Program-made: the position numbers and the translations under genes
Assembly: GCF_000722695.1 (NCBI RefSeq)
Contig: NZ_JPFU01000004.1
Coordinates: forward strand, 1-64,000
Source of the DNA: Streptococcus mitis
Lineage (GTDB): Bacteria; Bacillota; Bacilli; Lactobacillales; Streptococcaceae
Reading direction: 5' to 3'
Length of the DNA: 64,000 nt
The notes under the pieces: model-generated
What the model was told of the DNA's origin: nothing
Database searches by the model: none
Seen by the model: the letters and a program-made list of their open reading frames with translations, nothing else
Shown: positions 44,755 through 54,495 of the stretch, one piece after another
How positions within the stretch are numbered: the stretch's first letter is position 1
Layout of the letters: each line of letters begins with the position of its first letter

Positions 44755-45969
44755 ATGAAAGAATATAACAAGTCTAGTAAGTTAGAGCATGTTGCTTATG
44801 ATATCCGTGGTCCTGTTTTGGAAGAAGCCATGCGGATGCGAGCGAACGGAGAAAAGATTTTACGTCTGAATACAGGAAATCCAGCAGAATTTGGCTTTAC
44901 AGCGCCAGACGAGGTCATTCATGACTTGATTATGAATGCGCGTGATAGTGAAGGGTATTCTGACTCTAAAGGGATTTTCTCAGCCCGTAAGGCCATCATG
45001 CAGTATTGCCAATTAAAGAAATTCCCAAACGTAGATATTGATGATATTTACCTTGGAAATGGTGTCAGCGAGCTAATTGTCATGTCCATGCAGGGGCTTT
45101 TGGACAATGGGGATGAGGTTTTAGTCCCAATGCCAGACTATCCTCTATGGACGGCCGCTGTCAGCCTAGCTGGGGGAAATGCCGTTCACTATATCTGTGA
45201 TGAAGCTGCAGAATGGTACCCAGATATTGACGATATCAAGTCAAAAATCACTTCCAATACTAAGGCAATCGTTCTTATCAATCCCAACAACCCAACTGGA
45301 GCCCTTTATCCTAAGGAACTTTTGCTGGAGATTATTGAGATTGCCCGTCAAAACGATTTGATTATCTTTGCGGATGAAATTTACGACCGCATGGTCATGG
45401 ATGGACATGTGCATACTCCTGTGGCGAGCCTGGCACCTGATGTCTTCTGTGTCAGCATGAATGGTCTGTCAAAATCTCATCGTATCGCTGGTTTCCGTGT
45501 AGGATGGATGGTCTTATCAGGACCTAAGACACATGTCAAGGGCTATATCGAAGGGCTCAATATGTTGTCCAATATGCGCCTTTGCTCTAACGTTTTGGCA
45601 CAACAAGTCGTCCAAACTTCCTTGGGTGGTCACCAATCAGTCGATGAATTGCTCCTTCCTGGTGGACGAATTTACGAGCAAAGAAATTTCATCTACAATG
45701 CTATTCAAGAGATTCCAGGTCTCTCTGCTGTTAAACCCAAGGCGGGGCTCTATATCTTCCCTAAAATCGACCGCAATATGTACCGTATTGATGATGATGA
45801 GCAGTTTGTCCTTAATTTCTTGAAACAGGAAAAGGTTCTCTTGGTTCATGGTCGAGGTTTTAACTGGCAGGAACCAGACCACTTCCGTATCGTTTACCTT
45901 CCTCGTGTCGATGAACTAGCCCAAATACAAGAAAAGATGACTCGTTTCTTGAAACAGTATCGTAGATAG
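44755..45969 (+). CDS. PLP-dependent aminotransferase (AlaT-like alanine aminotransferase)
   Basis: A 404-residue class I aminotransferase. LRLNTGNPAEFGF, the PLP ring contacts in NPNNPTGALY and FADEIYDRM, the Schiff-base lysine in NGLSKSHRIAGFRVGW and the Arg in HFRIVYLPR are all present. It resembles the AlaA/AlaT branch, which converts pyruvate and glutamate to alanine. Monocistronic, with its own promoter and a long hairpin downstream. Confidence 0.92.
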   Translation: MKEYNKSSKLEHVAYDIRGPVLEEAMRMRANGEKILRLNTGNPAEFGFTAPDEVIHDLIMNARDSEGYSDSKGIFSARKAIMQYCQLKKFPNVDIDDIYLGNGVSELIVMSMQGLLDNGDEVLVPMPDYPLWTAAVSLAGGNAVHYICDEAAEWYPDIDDIKSKITSNTKAIVLINPNNPTGALYPKELLLEIIEIARQNDLIIFADEIYDRMVMDGHVHTPVASLAPDVFCVSMNGLSKSHRIAGFRVGWMVLSGPKTHVKGYIEGLNMLSNMRLCSNVLAQQVVQTSLGGHQSVDELLLPGGRIYEQRNFIYNAIQEIPGLSAVKPKAGLYIFPKIDRNMYRIDDDEQFVLNFLKQEKVLLVHGRGFNWQEPDHFRIVYLPRVDELAQIQEKMTRFLKQYRR

Positions 45970-46007
45970 GGGTTCTATAAGGCTCAACTAGATTTTAGCG
46001 TTTTATC

Positions 46008-46066
46008 TCAGAGAAAGCGAACATTTTTATGATTTAAACGTTACCTCTCTGAGATTTTTATTTTCT
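46008..46066 (+). terminator. Long-range hairpin downstream of the aminotransferase
   Basis: TCTCAGAGA (46008-46016) can pair with TCTCTGAGA (46050-46058), followed by TTTTTA. The loop is long, so efficiency is uncertain. Confidence 0.5.
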
Positions 46067-46191
46067 TGGAAGAATACTGGGCAGGTATAACATCTTGAAA
46101 GATTAGAATTTATTAGAATCTTTAATATTACAAACATTAGTAACTATGAACTACAAGAGTAAAGATGAGTAGTGGAGAATAGGTAAATAAA

Positions 46192-46776
46192 ATGATCACT
46201 ATGAGAGAGATTCTTGAAAAATTTGATGAAAGTTCCAATGATATTAAGTTTTTAGAATTTAATAAAAAAATAACGGATACTATAGAAACACCACAAGAAC
46301 TGAAGTTTATCTTAGAACATTTTTCTTATATAACTGTTAATGGTTATTTAAAGATTTTGGGGAATGACTCAGAGAATGGATTCATCTATTGTAATGAATT
46401 GTTTTCAAAATGTTATAATCCTAATCGTTGTTTGATAGCTTATGATATTTTGGGTGGTCTATTTGCAATAAATATTGAAAAATTAAATTCAATAGAATAT
46501 TTTGCCCCCGATACATTAGAATGGGAGGATTTGGAGATAGATTATAAGGGATTTTTATATTGGGTGACTACAAATCAGTTAGACCTATTTTATCAAGAAC
46601 TTATAGTATCAGATTTGTTCGAATTAGATTTATCGCTTGAAACGAATGAAGTTGTTTTGACCTATCCATTTATGTGGTCAATGGAGTACACTCCATCAGG
46701 TGCGGTTAGAAAAATAGTTCCTTTTAAAGAATTGTTAGAAATGAATGCTAATTTTTGTAGACAGTTTGGGATATGA
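46192..46776 (+). CDS. DUF2625-family protein
   Basis: A 194-residue cytoplasmic protein. The block AYDILGGLFAINI and YFAPDTLEWEDLEIDYKGFLYWV are the recognisable core of DUF2625, recalled from memory. The family is found in scattered bacteria, often as lone genes, with unknown function. It is strongly AT-rich next to the aminotransferase gene, and an IS30 element lies 320 bp downstream, so it may be acquired. No good ribosome binding site is seen (AATAGGTAAATAAA). Confidence 0.75.
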   Translation: MITMREILEKFDESSNDIKFLEFNKKITDTIETPQELKFILEHFSYITVNGYLKILGNDSENGFIYCNELFSKCYNPNRCLIAYDILGGLFAINIEKLNSIEYFAPDTLEWEDLEIDYKGFLYWVTTNQLDLFYQELIVSDLFELDLSLETNEVVLTYPFMWSMEYTPSGAVRKIVPFKELLEMNANFCRQFGI

Positions 46777-47098
46777 AATCGGTGGCTTCAATATAGGAAA
46801 TGTATGTTAGCAAGAATTATTTTTTACTGATTTATTCGCATCTGAAGAGAATGTTACTCTTAACTGTTTCTGATAAGGGCTTACATTCGAAAAAGGCTAA
46901 ATTCGCAAATTAAGTTCCACCGCTAGTAGAAGTGGAAGTTAGTCTGATAAAAATCATAAAAACCAGTAGAATTCCGTGTCAGGGTAAGTTCCACTGGTTT
47001 TACTCATGCTTGATTTCATCGCTTCTGTAGCCGAAAGGAATCGAAAAAAAGAGCGCACAAAATCCCCTCATCTGAAAGCGTTTCAGATTAAGTTCCGC
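46777..47098. repeat. Intergenic repeats around AAGTTCCAC/GTGGAAGTT motifs
   Basis: No gene is seen. Three hairpins occur: AAGTTCCAC...AGTGGAAGTTAG at about 46913-46945, AAAACCAGT...ACTGGTTTT at about 46968-47003 (a possible terminator), and TCTGAAA.TTTCAGA at about 47071-47089. The GTGGAAGTTAG motif is also part of the IS30 terminal repeat, and similar pieces lie on the far side of the element at 48364-48445. Confidence 0.55.
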
Positions 47099-48364
47099 TA
47101 TGGTGGAAGTTAGTGTGAGACGTTTGAATGGGGTTAAAGATTAGTTTTTAGAACTTATGTTGAAGTAATTTAGAAGACTGGCAGACGTCTTCTGCAGGTA
47201 TTTTAGAAATGCCAAGAAGCTTAGGAATCTCTTCTCCATAAGTAAAGGCAAAGAGTTCATAGGCTGACTTTCCATTCAAAGCAGCGCGTTTGACACTGTT
47301 GACATGCGAGCAGACGAGATTGATGTCCTCTTGAGTTAAATTGTCAAAAGAAGTTCCCTTTGGTAGAATGTCGCGAATCAGCGTGTGATTTTTCTCGATT
47401 CTCCCTTTCTGGTCAGAGCGATTAGGGTCACAAAAGAAGAGTTTACTCTCTCCTCGCACATCCATTTCGATGTCATCAACCCTGGCAAACTCTCCACCAT
47501 TATCTGTCAGGATGACAGGAAAGAGTTGGAAGAAATCTTTGTTCGCTTGGTAAAGAGTGTTCTTGATATCATAGAGGTGTTTGGTAACCTCAAGGGCAGT
47601 TTTATTATCCAGAAGTCTAGCGAAGATAAAGTTACAGAAAGATAGATTGAAGGTGAGTAGGACTTTATCTCCCATCCTCCCTATAACGGTGTCCATTTCC
47701 AGCCAAGAATTCAGTTGATTAAGGAATAAATAATTTTGGAAATCCTCATAGGAGCGGCCTTTTTTGGCTTCTTTAGGAATAGAAGGTAGTTTACTTTTCC
47801 GTCTTTCTTTAAATTTAACGGCTCTAGCAAGATCAATCGGAGCGATAGATAGGTAACCTTTTCGGATGTGTCGATAGACGGTTGAGGAGCTGACATCAAG
47901 GTTATGAGTTTTGAGGATATGAGATAGATGTGTTGTCCCTTTTTAACACCCTCAGAAATGATTTTATCCATTTTCCAGAAGGTTTTGGAATTGAGGGGAG
48001 TTCCTTCACGAGATTCAACAAGAGTTTGTTCGTACTGTTTTTGAGCTTGTTTAGCGAGGTAGAAGATTTTCTGATAGCCACAATTTTGTCTTCTTTTAGG
48101 GCATCCATTACAGACAAAGGGAACTTTATCGAGTAGAGGGCAAGGAAGGTTATGGCATGTAGACTCTCGGACTTGTCTGTTTCGTTTGACTTCTTTAGAA
48201 ACAGTGGTCGGGTCTTTTAGAATAAGTTGGCCAATAGCTTTGAAGGTTTCACTGCGCTCTAAACCTAGTTGGATATCGTTACGGTCTGAAAGGGTAAGGT
48301 GTTTATGTTTTGTCATAGTAGACCTCATTTCTAACTCAAACGTCTCACACTTAATTCCACCATA
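47099..48364 (-). mobile_element. IS30-family insertion sequence, inactivated
   Basis: The element is about 1.27 kb, bounded by 29-bp inverted repeats with two mismatches: 47099-47127 and the reverse complement of 48336-48364, both TATGGTGGAA...GTGTGAGACGTTTGA. It holds one transposase gene on the minus strand that is broken by a frameshift. Confidence 0.88.
47148..48316 (-). pseudogene. IS30-family transposase, frameshifted
   Basis: The N-terminal half (48316 to about 47925) reads MTKHKHLTLSDRNDIQLGLE with an HTH, and the Cys cluster CNGCPKRRQNCGY. Near 47915-47930, after GVKKGQHIY, the frame shifts. The other frame continues HILKTHNLDVSS and runs to 47148 with the DDE residues in LEMDTVIG, LTDNGGEF and GRIEKNH. 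A single one- or two-base indel is enough to explain it. IS30 elements are not known to need programmed frameshifting, so this copy is probably dead. Confidence 0.85.
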
Positions 48365-48445
48365 AAAATCCGTTTTAGACTAATTTCCACTTTGGTCAGG
48401 CAAGTGGAAGTTACTTTGAGAAGTTACCCATTCGAAAAAGCTGGA
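48364..48445. repeat. Inverted repeats flanking the IS30 element, right side
   Basis: TAGACTAATTTCCACTT (48377-48393) is close to the reverse complement of AAGTGGAAGTTAGTCTG on the left side near 46931-46946. ATTCGAAAAAG appears on both sides (near 46885 and 48430). The element seems to sit in a pre-existing repeat. Confidence 0.5.
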
Positions 48446-48463
48446 AACATTTGCCTAGAGCTA

Positions 48464-48492
48464 TTGACAAAAGTAAAAGAATCAGATAGAAT
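48464..48492 (+). promoter_or_regulatory. rpmH promoter
   Basis: A -35 TTGACA (48464-48469), 17-bp spacer and -10 TAGAAT (48487-48492). Transcription should start near 48500, about 67 nt before rpmH. Confidence 0.8.
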
Positions 48493-48566
48493 AGTAAAGT
48501 ATGTTTAGTAACTGATCACTTTATAGCCGGCTAAACGAATACAAAATCTATGAGGAGGTATTCATC

Positions 48567-48701
48567 GTGAAACGTACTTATCAACCAAGTAAACTTCGTC
48601 GTGCGCGCAAACACGGATTCCGTAACCGTATGTCAACTAAAAACGGTCGTCGCGTATTGGCAGCTCGTCGTCGTAAAGGACGCAAAGTTTTGGCTGCATA
48701 A
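48567..48701 (+). CDS. rpmH: 50S ribosomal protein L34
   Basis: A 44-residue basic protein, [17 protein letters not shown]..., with the canonical [20 protein letters not shown] ending (here [16 protein letters not shown]). The start is GTG at 48567 with GAGGAGG upstream. Complete and typical. A strong terminator follows. Confidence 0.98.
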
Positions 48702-48717
48702 TCCAAACGAACTCTAT

Positions 48718-48753
48718 CAAAAATCAGTAGGAACTCGAGTCTACTGATTTTTA
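48718..48753 (+). terminator. rpmH terminator
   Basis: AAAAATCAGTAGG pairs with CTACTGATTTTT, then TATTTTTG. Confidence 0.8.
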
Positions 48754-48837
48754 TTTTTGTAAAAAAGTACAAAAAGCTTTATATTTTTGCTCAAATGGTG
48801 TATAATATTTCACATACTGTAAAAATGGAGAATAATC

Positions 48838-50802
48838 ATGAAGAAATCAAAAGTTATGCTTTTTGGAGCTATGGCTTTGACAGCAGGTCTAGCTCTAGCA
48901 GCATGTGGGTCTTCCCAATCAAGTAATGCAGACAAGACTTACTCTTATATCTTTGTCAATAACCCAGATACCTTGGATTATATTACTTCTACCCGAGACT
49001 CTACATCTAGTATCACAACCAACTTGATTGATGGGTTGTTGGAAAACGACCAGTATGGCAATCTTATCCCATCTATGGCTGAGTCGTGGACTGTGTCAAA
49101 AGATGGTTTGACCTACACTTATAAAATCCGTCAGGGGGCTAAATGGTACACTTCTGAAGGAGAAGAGTATGCGGATGTAACAGCTCATGACTTTGTGACT
49201 GGTCTTAAGTATGCGGCTGATAAAAAGGCTGAAAACTTGTACTTGGTACAAGATTCTATCAAAGGGCTAGCAGACTATGTTGAAGGGAAATCATCCGATT
49301 TTGGAACTGTTGGTGTTAAGGCAGTGGATGATTACACACTCCAATACACCCTCAACCAACCTGAGACTTATTGGAACTCTAAAACAACAGCAAGTATTCT
49401 TAGTCCTGTAAACGAAGCTTTCTTGAAGTCTAAGGGAGATGACTTTGGAAGTGTGACGCCATCAAGTATCTTGTCAAATGGTCCTTACTTGTTTAAGTCC
49501 TTCACATCAAAATCTTTGATTGAATTTGATAAAAATCCTAACTATTGGGATAAGGACAATGTCAAAATCGAGAAAGTGAAACTTTCTTTCTTTGACGGTT
49601 CTGACCAAGATAGCATTACAAGAGGATTTTTGGAAGGTAACTACACAGACGGACGTATCTTCCCAACAAGTTCAGTCTTTGCTGAACTCAAGAAGGGAAA
49701 CGAGGATAAGATTACCTATACACCGCAAAACTCAGTTACTTTCTACTATCTTTTCAATGTGAATCGTCAAAGTTACAAGCAGACTATGAAACAGTCTGAT
49801 AAGGAAAAGACAGATTCACGCGCAGCTATGCAAAATAAAGATTTCCGTCAGGCTATCAACTTTGCCTTTGACCGTCATGCTTATGCAGTGCAGACAAATG
49901 GTGAAGATGGAGCAGACCGTATATTACGTAACACAGTTACACCAAGTAACTTTGTCCAAGTTGGCGATAAGAACTTCGGTGACATTGTCAATGAGAAAAT
50001 TGTCAACTACGGCAAAGATTGGGCAAATATCAACCTAAACGATGGTAAGCAAGCCTTCTTGAATCCTGACAAGGCTAAAGAGAAGTTGACTAAGGCCAAA
50101 GAAAGTCTGCAAGCTCAGGGAGTAACCTTCCCAATTCATTTGGATATGCCAGTTGACCAGACTGCTAAGTTAGATGTGCAACAGGCTGGTTCTTTCAAGC
50201 AAACAGTAGAAGCTACTCTTGGTAAGGAGAATGTAGTCATCGATGTTATCCAACTTTCTCCAGATGAAAAAGACCAAGCAACCTACTTTGCAGATACAGC
50301 AGAACAAAAAGACTACGATATTGACATCTCAGGATGGGGTGGAGACTACTCAGATCCGAAGACTTACCTAGCTATCCTTGATCCAGAGACAGGTTCTCAG
50401 TTGAAAAACATGGGCTTGTCTGAAGGAAAAGACAAGGAAGTGAAGGATAAGATTGGTCTTTCTAACTACAAGAAACTCTTGGATCAGGCAGATTCGGAAA
50501 TCACAGATACTCAAGCTCGCTATGAAAAATATGCTGAAGCCCAAGCTTGGTTGACAGATAGCGCCCTCTTCCTACCAGTTCAAAGTGGTGGAGCTAATCC
50601 AATCTTCCGTAAGACTGTACCGTTTACAGGTCCATTCTCATTCGTTGGTCATAAGGGAAATGCGGACAACTACAAATATGTTGAATTGCAAAAAGAGCCA
50701 GTAACTGCTAAACAGTACCAAGAACTCTATGAAAAATGGCTAAAAGAAAAAGCTGAGTCAAATAAAAAAGCTCAGGAAGATTTAGCTAACCACATTCAAT
50801 AA
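48838..50802 (+). CDS. AliB-like oligopeptide-binding lipoprotein
   Basis: A 654-residue substrate-binding protein of the SBP_bac_5 family. The signal peptide ends in the lipobox LAAC (Cys23). NLIDGLLENDQYGNLIPSMAESW, VTAHDFVTGLKYAADKK and NKDFRQAINFAFDR are family landmarks, and it ends with the LKEKAESNKKAQEDLANH tail seen in AliA/AliB. It should capture peptides for the Ami permease, whose membrane subunits are not encoded here. As an orphan receptor it may serve nutrition or peptide sensing. Which Ali paralogue it is cannot be settled by eye. Confidence 0.93.
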   Translation: MKKSKVMLFGAMALTAGLALAACGSSQSSNADKTYSYIFVNNPDTLDYITSTRDSTSSITTNLIDGLLENDQYGNLIPSMAESWTVSKDGLTYTYKIRQGAKWYTSEGEEYADVTAHDFVTGLKYAADKKAENLYLVQDSIKGLADYVEGKSSDFGTVGVKAVDDYTLQYTLNQPETYWNSKTTASILSPVNEAFLKSKGDDFGSVTPSSILSNGPYLFKSFTSKSLIEFDKNPNYWDKDNVKIEKVKLSFFDGSDQDSITRGFLEGNYTDGRIFPTSSVFAELKKGNEDKITYTPQNSVTFYYLFNVNRQSYKQTMKQSDKEKTDSRAAMQNKDFRQAINFAFDRHAYAVQTNGEDGADRILRNTVTPSNFVQVGDKNFGDIVNEKIVNYGKDWANINLNDGKQAFLNPDKAKEKLTKAKESLQAQGVTFPIHLDMPVDQTAKLDVQQAGSFKQTVEATLGKENVVIDVIQLSPDEKDQATYFADTAEQKDYDIDISGWGGDYSDPKTYLAILDPETGSQLKNMGLSEGKDKEVKDKIGLSNYKKLLDQADSEITDTQARYEKYAEAQAWLTDSALFLPVQSGGANPIFRKTVPFTGPFSFVGHKGNADNYKYVELQKEPVTAKQYQELYEKWLKEKAESNKKAQEDLANHIQ

Positions 50803-50826
50803 TATTCCTAGTCATTCTTTTCAGTT

Positions 50827-51023
50827 AGTACTCAATGAAAATCAAAGAGCAAACTAGAAGCTAGCCACAGGCTGCTCGAAGCACTGCTTTGAGGTTATAG
50901 ATAGAACTGACGAAGTCAGCTCAAAACATGGTTTTGAGGTTGTAGATGAAACTGACGAAGTCAGTAACCATACCTACGGCAAGGTGAAGCTGACGTGGTT
51001 TGAAGAGATTTTCGAAGAGTATA
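50827..51023 (-). repeat. BOX element (reverse orientation, A-B-B-C)
   Basis: It reads boxC, two boxB units, boxA on the plus strand: TAGTACTCAATGAAAATC, ..., CTACGGCAAGGTGAAGCTGACG, GTGGTTTGAAGAGATTTTCG, GAGTAT. The CTACGGCAAGG segment is the BOX-A1R primer region. Confidence 0.93.
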
Positions 51024-51044
51024 AGCATAGTGACTGGATTCAGA

Positions 51045-51086
51045 AAAAGGCCTTACCAGAGCTTCTTGGTTCTGGTAGGGCCTTTT
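51045..51086. terminator. Terminator downstream of the KimA gene
   Basis: AAGGCCTTACCAGAGC pairs with GTTCTGGTAGGGCCTT, with A and T tracts on both sides. It serves the minus-strand transporter gene and possibly the lipoprotein gene. Confidence 0.8.
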
Positions 51087-51088
51087 CT

Positions 51089-52933
51089 TTATTCTTTTAA
51101 GTGATAAGAATAGCTAGCGACAACGACATCTTGGTGCCAACGGAGGGCGTATTTGAGTTTGAGACTCATCTGATTGTGCAGGATATTCTGCCAAGGTTTA
51201 TTAGGGATAAACTGGGGGACGAGGACAGTGACTGTATAGTTCTTTTTCTGTGCTTCCTCGGAAATCCGTTTGACATACTTGACAGTAGGGGTGATGATGT
51301 CACGATAGCTAGTCTGGATGTTTTTCAGAGTAATGGTTGGGAAGTAATCGGCAAATTCTTGGAGAATTTCTTGATCTTTTTCTGCTGTTTCCTTGGTAGA
51401 AATATGTATGGCTAGGACTTCGTCACCGATACTTTGAGCGTAGTTAATGGCCCCGACACTGACTCGGGTGACATTTCCTACTAGGACCAGAACCAGATTG
51501 CCGTCGTAAGTACGTTTTTCGATTCCTTCATAGAGTCGCAGTTGTTGGGCTACTTTTTGGTAATGACTGTGAATTGCCAAGAAGAGTAGGGTGAGTACGA
51601 GAATAATCGGGAAGAAAGGCCAGATATCACTGAGACGGAAAAAGAGCAAGATTAGTACAATCGCGTAGCAAATGATTGCCCCAAGGATATTAGCAAGAGC
51701 AGGTTTTAAGAAGTTGGCCCCTTTTTCCTTTTTCCAATGACGAATCATCCCAGTCTGAGATAGGGCGAAGGGAACGAAGACTCCGATAGTATAAAGAGGA
51801 ATCAAGCGTTCAGTATTCCCATTAAAAATGAGAAGAAGAATCATAGCCCCAAAAGCCAGAGTTAAAATTCCATTGGAGTAGCCTAGGCGGTCTCCTTTTT
51901 CCATAAAGAGATGGGGCATGTATTTGTTTTTAGCCATATTGTAAGCCAGCATAGGGAAGGCCGAAAAGCCAGTATTTGCAGCTACGGCCAAAATCAAGGC
52001 TGTGGAGAATTGGAAGATATAATAGCCAAGGTGACCTAAGAAGGAAGTGCCGAGGATGCCTTGAGCCATCTGTGAAAGAATAGTTTCTCCGTGTTGAGGC
52101 AGAATCCCCATCCAGTAGTTTAGGAAGGTGATACCAGCAAAAAGAAAACCTAAAATCAGTGACATAATGGTCAAGGTTTGAGCGGCATTCTTTTCTTTTG
52201 GAGCCTTGAAAAAGGGAACCGCATTTGAAATAGCTTCAACCCCTGTCAAAGAGGCAGATCCGCTGGTAAAAGCTCTTAGAATGAGAACGATAGACAGGCT
52301 CGGAACAGCATGCCCAATAGGTGAAGTTGCCTGATAGCTGAGAGAACCTGTCATTAGTTGAAAGATTCCATAGAGCAAGAGAAAGACAGTGCTGATGATA
52401 AAGAGATAGACAGGAATCATCAGTGAACTGGCAGATTCTTTTAAGCCCCGTAAGTTCAAGAGCATGAGCAAGCAAACCAGAAAAATGGAGATGTGGAGGT
52501 TGTAAGGGTGAAGGGCAGGGAGGGCAGCTGTAATGGCATCTGCGCCAGATGCTACAGAAACGGCTACGGTCAGCATATAGTCAACTAGAAGGCTGCCTCC
52601 AGCAATTAAGCCTAGCTGGGGCGATAGATTTTCTCGAGTAACCATATAGGCCCCTCCCCCTTGAGGGTAGGCATGGATGATTTGACGGTAGGAAACGGTC
52701 AGACTAGCTAGGAGCAGGAGTACAAAGAGGCCGATAGGAAGGCTCCACCATATAGCTAGAGGAGAGAGACTAGCCAAGACGAGGACTACTTGCTCAGGTC
52801 CATAGGCGATGGAGGACAGAGCGTCGCTTGACAACATGGCCAAAGCCTGCATTTTTCCCAGCAGACCTCCCTCGCCTTCTGTTAAGGACTTAAGAGGACG
52901 ACCGATAAAGGTCTGTTTTAATTTTGTAAACAT
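51089..52933 (-). CDS. kimA: KimA (YdaO)-type potassium importer, APC superfamily
   Basis: A 614-residue transporter. The start at 52933 (AAAGGA upstream) gives MFTKLKQTFIGRPLKSL. The motif ALAMLSSDALSSIAYGPEQ, the SYRQIIHAYPQGGGAYMV loop and GLIAGGSLLVDYMLTVAVSVASGADAITAALPALHPY closely follow B. subtilis KimA, by recollection. About 12 membrane segments are followed by a soluble C-terminal domain (~residues 470-614), which in KimA is regulated by c-di-AMP. It imports potassium with protons. A conservative label would be APC amino-acid permease. Confidence 0.82.
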   Translation of the reverse strand: MFTKLKQTFIGRPLKSLTEGEGGLLGKMQALAMLSSDALSSIAYGPEQVVLVLASLSPLAIWWSLPIGLFVLLLLASLTVSYRQIIHAYPQGGGAYMVTRENLSPQLGLIAGGSLLVDYMLTVAVSVASGADAITAALPALHPYNLHISIFLVCLLMLLNLRGLKESASSLMIPVYLFIISTVFLLLYGIFQLMTGSLSYQATSPIGHAVPSLSIVLILRAFTSGSASLTGVEAISNAVPFFKAPKEKNAAQTLTIMSLILGFLFAGITFLNYWMGILPQHGETILSQMAQGILGTSFLGHLGYYIFQFSTALILAVAANTGFSAFPMLAYNMAKNKYMPHLFMEKGDRLGYSNGILTLAFGAMILLLIFNGNTERLIPLYTIGVFVPFALSQTGMIRHWKKEKGANFLKPALANILGAIICYAIVLILLFFRLSDIWPFFPIILVLTLLFLAIHSHYQKVAQQLRLYEGIEKRTYDGNLVLVLVGNVTRVSVGAINYAQSIGDEVLAIHISTKETAEKDQEILQEFADYFPTITLKNIQTSYRDIITPTVKYVKRISEEAQKKNYTVTVLVPQFIPNKPWQNILHNQMSLKLKYALRWHQDVVVASYSYHLKE

Positions 52934-53054
52934 AGTTGTTTCCTTTGTTGAAAAATTCAATAAGTGTTATTATACTGCTTTGGAAAAGGAGCGTCAAGAG
53001 ATGATGATGGGTTTTAGAATATTTTTTTCAGATGAGGAGAGAGGTCAGTTTTTT

Positions 53055-53063
53055 TGCTATAAT
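53055..53063 (+). promoter_or_regulatory. tatD-rnmV promoter, extended -10
   Basis: TGCTATAAT is an extended -10, 28 bp before tatD, with no clear -35. Confidence 0.55.
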
Positions 53064-53090
53064 AGTAGATAGAAAACGAGGTTAGAAGAG

Positions 53091-53864
53091 ATGATTTTTG
53101 ATACACATACACACTTGAATGTAGAAGAATTTGCAGGTCGTGAGGCAGAAGAAATTGCCTTGGCTGCTGAGATGGGTGTGACACAGATGAATATTGTTGG
53201 TTTTGATAAACCGACGATTGAGCGTGCCTTGGAGTTGGTAGATGAGTATGACCAGCTCTATGCGACTATCGGTTGGCATCCGACAGAAGCTGGAACTTAC
53301 ACAGAGGAGATTGAAGACTACTTGCTTGATAAGTTCAAGTATCCCAAGGTTGTTGCTTTAGGTGAGATTGGTTTGGATTATCATTGGATGACAGCGCCGA
53401 AAGAGGTGCAGGAGCAGGTTTTTCGCCGTCAGATTCAGCTATCTAAGGACTTGGATTTGCCTTTTGTTGTCCATACCCGTGATGCGCTGGAAGATACCTA
53501 TGAGATTATCAAGAGCGAGGGAGTTGGTCCTAGGGGTGGCATTATGCATTCTTTCTCAGGGACGCTTGAGTGGGCAGACAAGTTTGTCGAGCTTGGCATG
53601 ACCATTTCCTTCTCAGGAGTAGTGACTTTCAAGAAGGCAACTGATATCCAAGAAGTAGCTAAAGAGTTACCTTTGGACAAGATTTTGGTAGAAACAGATG
53701 CCCCTTACTTGGCACCAGTTCCTAAACGGGGTCGTGAAAATAAAACAGCCTATACTCGCTATGTAGTGGACTTTATAGCTGACTTGCGTGGGATGACGGC
53801 AAAAGAGCTAGCGGCAGTAACGACTGCAAATGCAGAACGAATTTTTGGATTGGACAGCAAGTAA
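53091..53864 (+). CDS. tatD: TatD-family DNase
   Basis: A 257-residue TIM-barrel metalloenzyme. Metal ligands lie in FDTHTHLN, GEIGLDYHW, VVHTRDA, MHSFSG and ETDAPYLAP. It is a 3'-5' exonuclease/AP-repair enzyme in other bacteria. Its stop overlaps the rnmV start (TAATG), the usual tatD-rnmV pair. Confidence 0.96.
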   Translation: MIFDTHTHLNVEEFAGREAEEIALAAEMGVTQMNIVGFDKPTIERALELVDEYDQLYATIGWHPTEAGTYTEEIEDYLLDKFKYPKVVALGEIGLDYHWMTAPKEVQEQVFRRQIQLSKDLDLPFVVHTRDALEDTYEIIKSEGVGPRGGIMHSFSGTLEWADKFVELGMTISFSGVVTFKKATDIQEVAKELPLDKILVETDAPYLAPVPKRGRENKTAYTRYVVDFIADLRGMTAKELAAVTTANAERIFGLDSK

Positions 53865-54424
53865 TGAAAGAGAAAATTTCCCAAGTTATCGTGGTTGAAG
53901 GGCGCGATGATACGACCAATCTCAAACGTTATTTCGATGTAGAGACCTATGAAACCCGAGGTTCTGCCATCAATGATCAGGATATAGAGCGGATTCAGCG
54001 CCTGCACCAAGGTCATGGAGTCATTGTCTTTACAGACCCAGATTTTAATGGGGAACGGATTCGGCGCATGATTATGACGGTCATTCCAACAGTTCAGCAT
54101 GCCTTCCTCAAACGAGATGAAGCTGTTCCCAAGTCCAAGACCAAGGGGCGATCTCTGGGAATTGAGCATGCCAGCTATGAAGACCTGAAAACGGCTCTAG
54201 CTCAGGTGACGGAACAATTTGAATATGAGAGCCAGTTTGACATCAGTCGTAGCGACTTGATTCGCCTTGGTTTTCTAGCAGGAGCAGATAGTCGTAAGCG
54301 ACGAGAATATCTAGGAGAAGCTCTCCGAATTGGCTATTCCAACGGCAAGCAACTTCTCAAACGCTTAGAGTTGTTTGGGGTCACCTTGGCAGAAGTGGAA
54401 GAAGCTATGAAATCTTATGAGTAG
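53864..54424 (+). CDS. rnmV: Ribonuclease M5
   Basis: A 186-residue TOPRIM nuclease that completes 5S rRNA maturation. The TOPRIM Glu is in VIVVEGRDD and the Asp pair in FTDPDFNGERIRR; SDLIRLGFLAGADSRKRREYLGEALRIGYSNGKQLLKRL is the RNA-binding C-terminal block. Overlaps tatD by one base. Confidence 0.97.
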   Translation: MKEKISQVIVVEGRDDTTNLKRYFDVETYETRGSAINDQDIERIQRLHQGHGVIVFTDPDFNGERIRRMIMTVIPTVQHAFLKRDEAVPKSKTKGRSLGIEHASYEDLKTALAQVTEQFEYESQFDISRSDLIRLGFLAGADSRKRREYLGEALRIGYSNGKQLLKRLELFGVTLAEVEEAMKSYE

Positions 54425-54495
54425 GAAAGATGTGATTGTTACAATTTTTTGAGCTTCACAGTATTTTTCGAAGCAGGTAGAAGAGGAGGCGTCTG

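Noticed and set aside
47915..47930. Programmed frameshift in the IS30 transposase
   Set aside because: No slippery heptamer with a downstream structure stands out, and IS30 transposases are normally made from one frame, so a mutation is simpler.
52934..53090. Search for a ydaO-type c-di-AMP riboswitch upstream of the KimA-like gene
   Set aside because: The gap to tatD is only about 157 bp, shared with the tatD promoter, and shows none of the conserved ydaO helices; the ribosome binding site is close to a short AT-rich leader.
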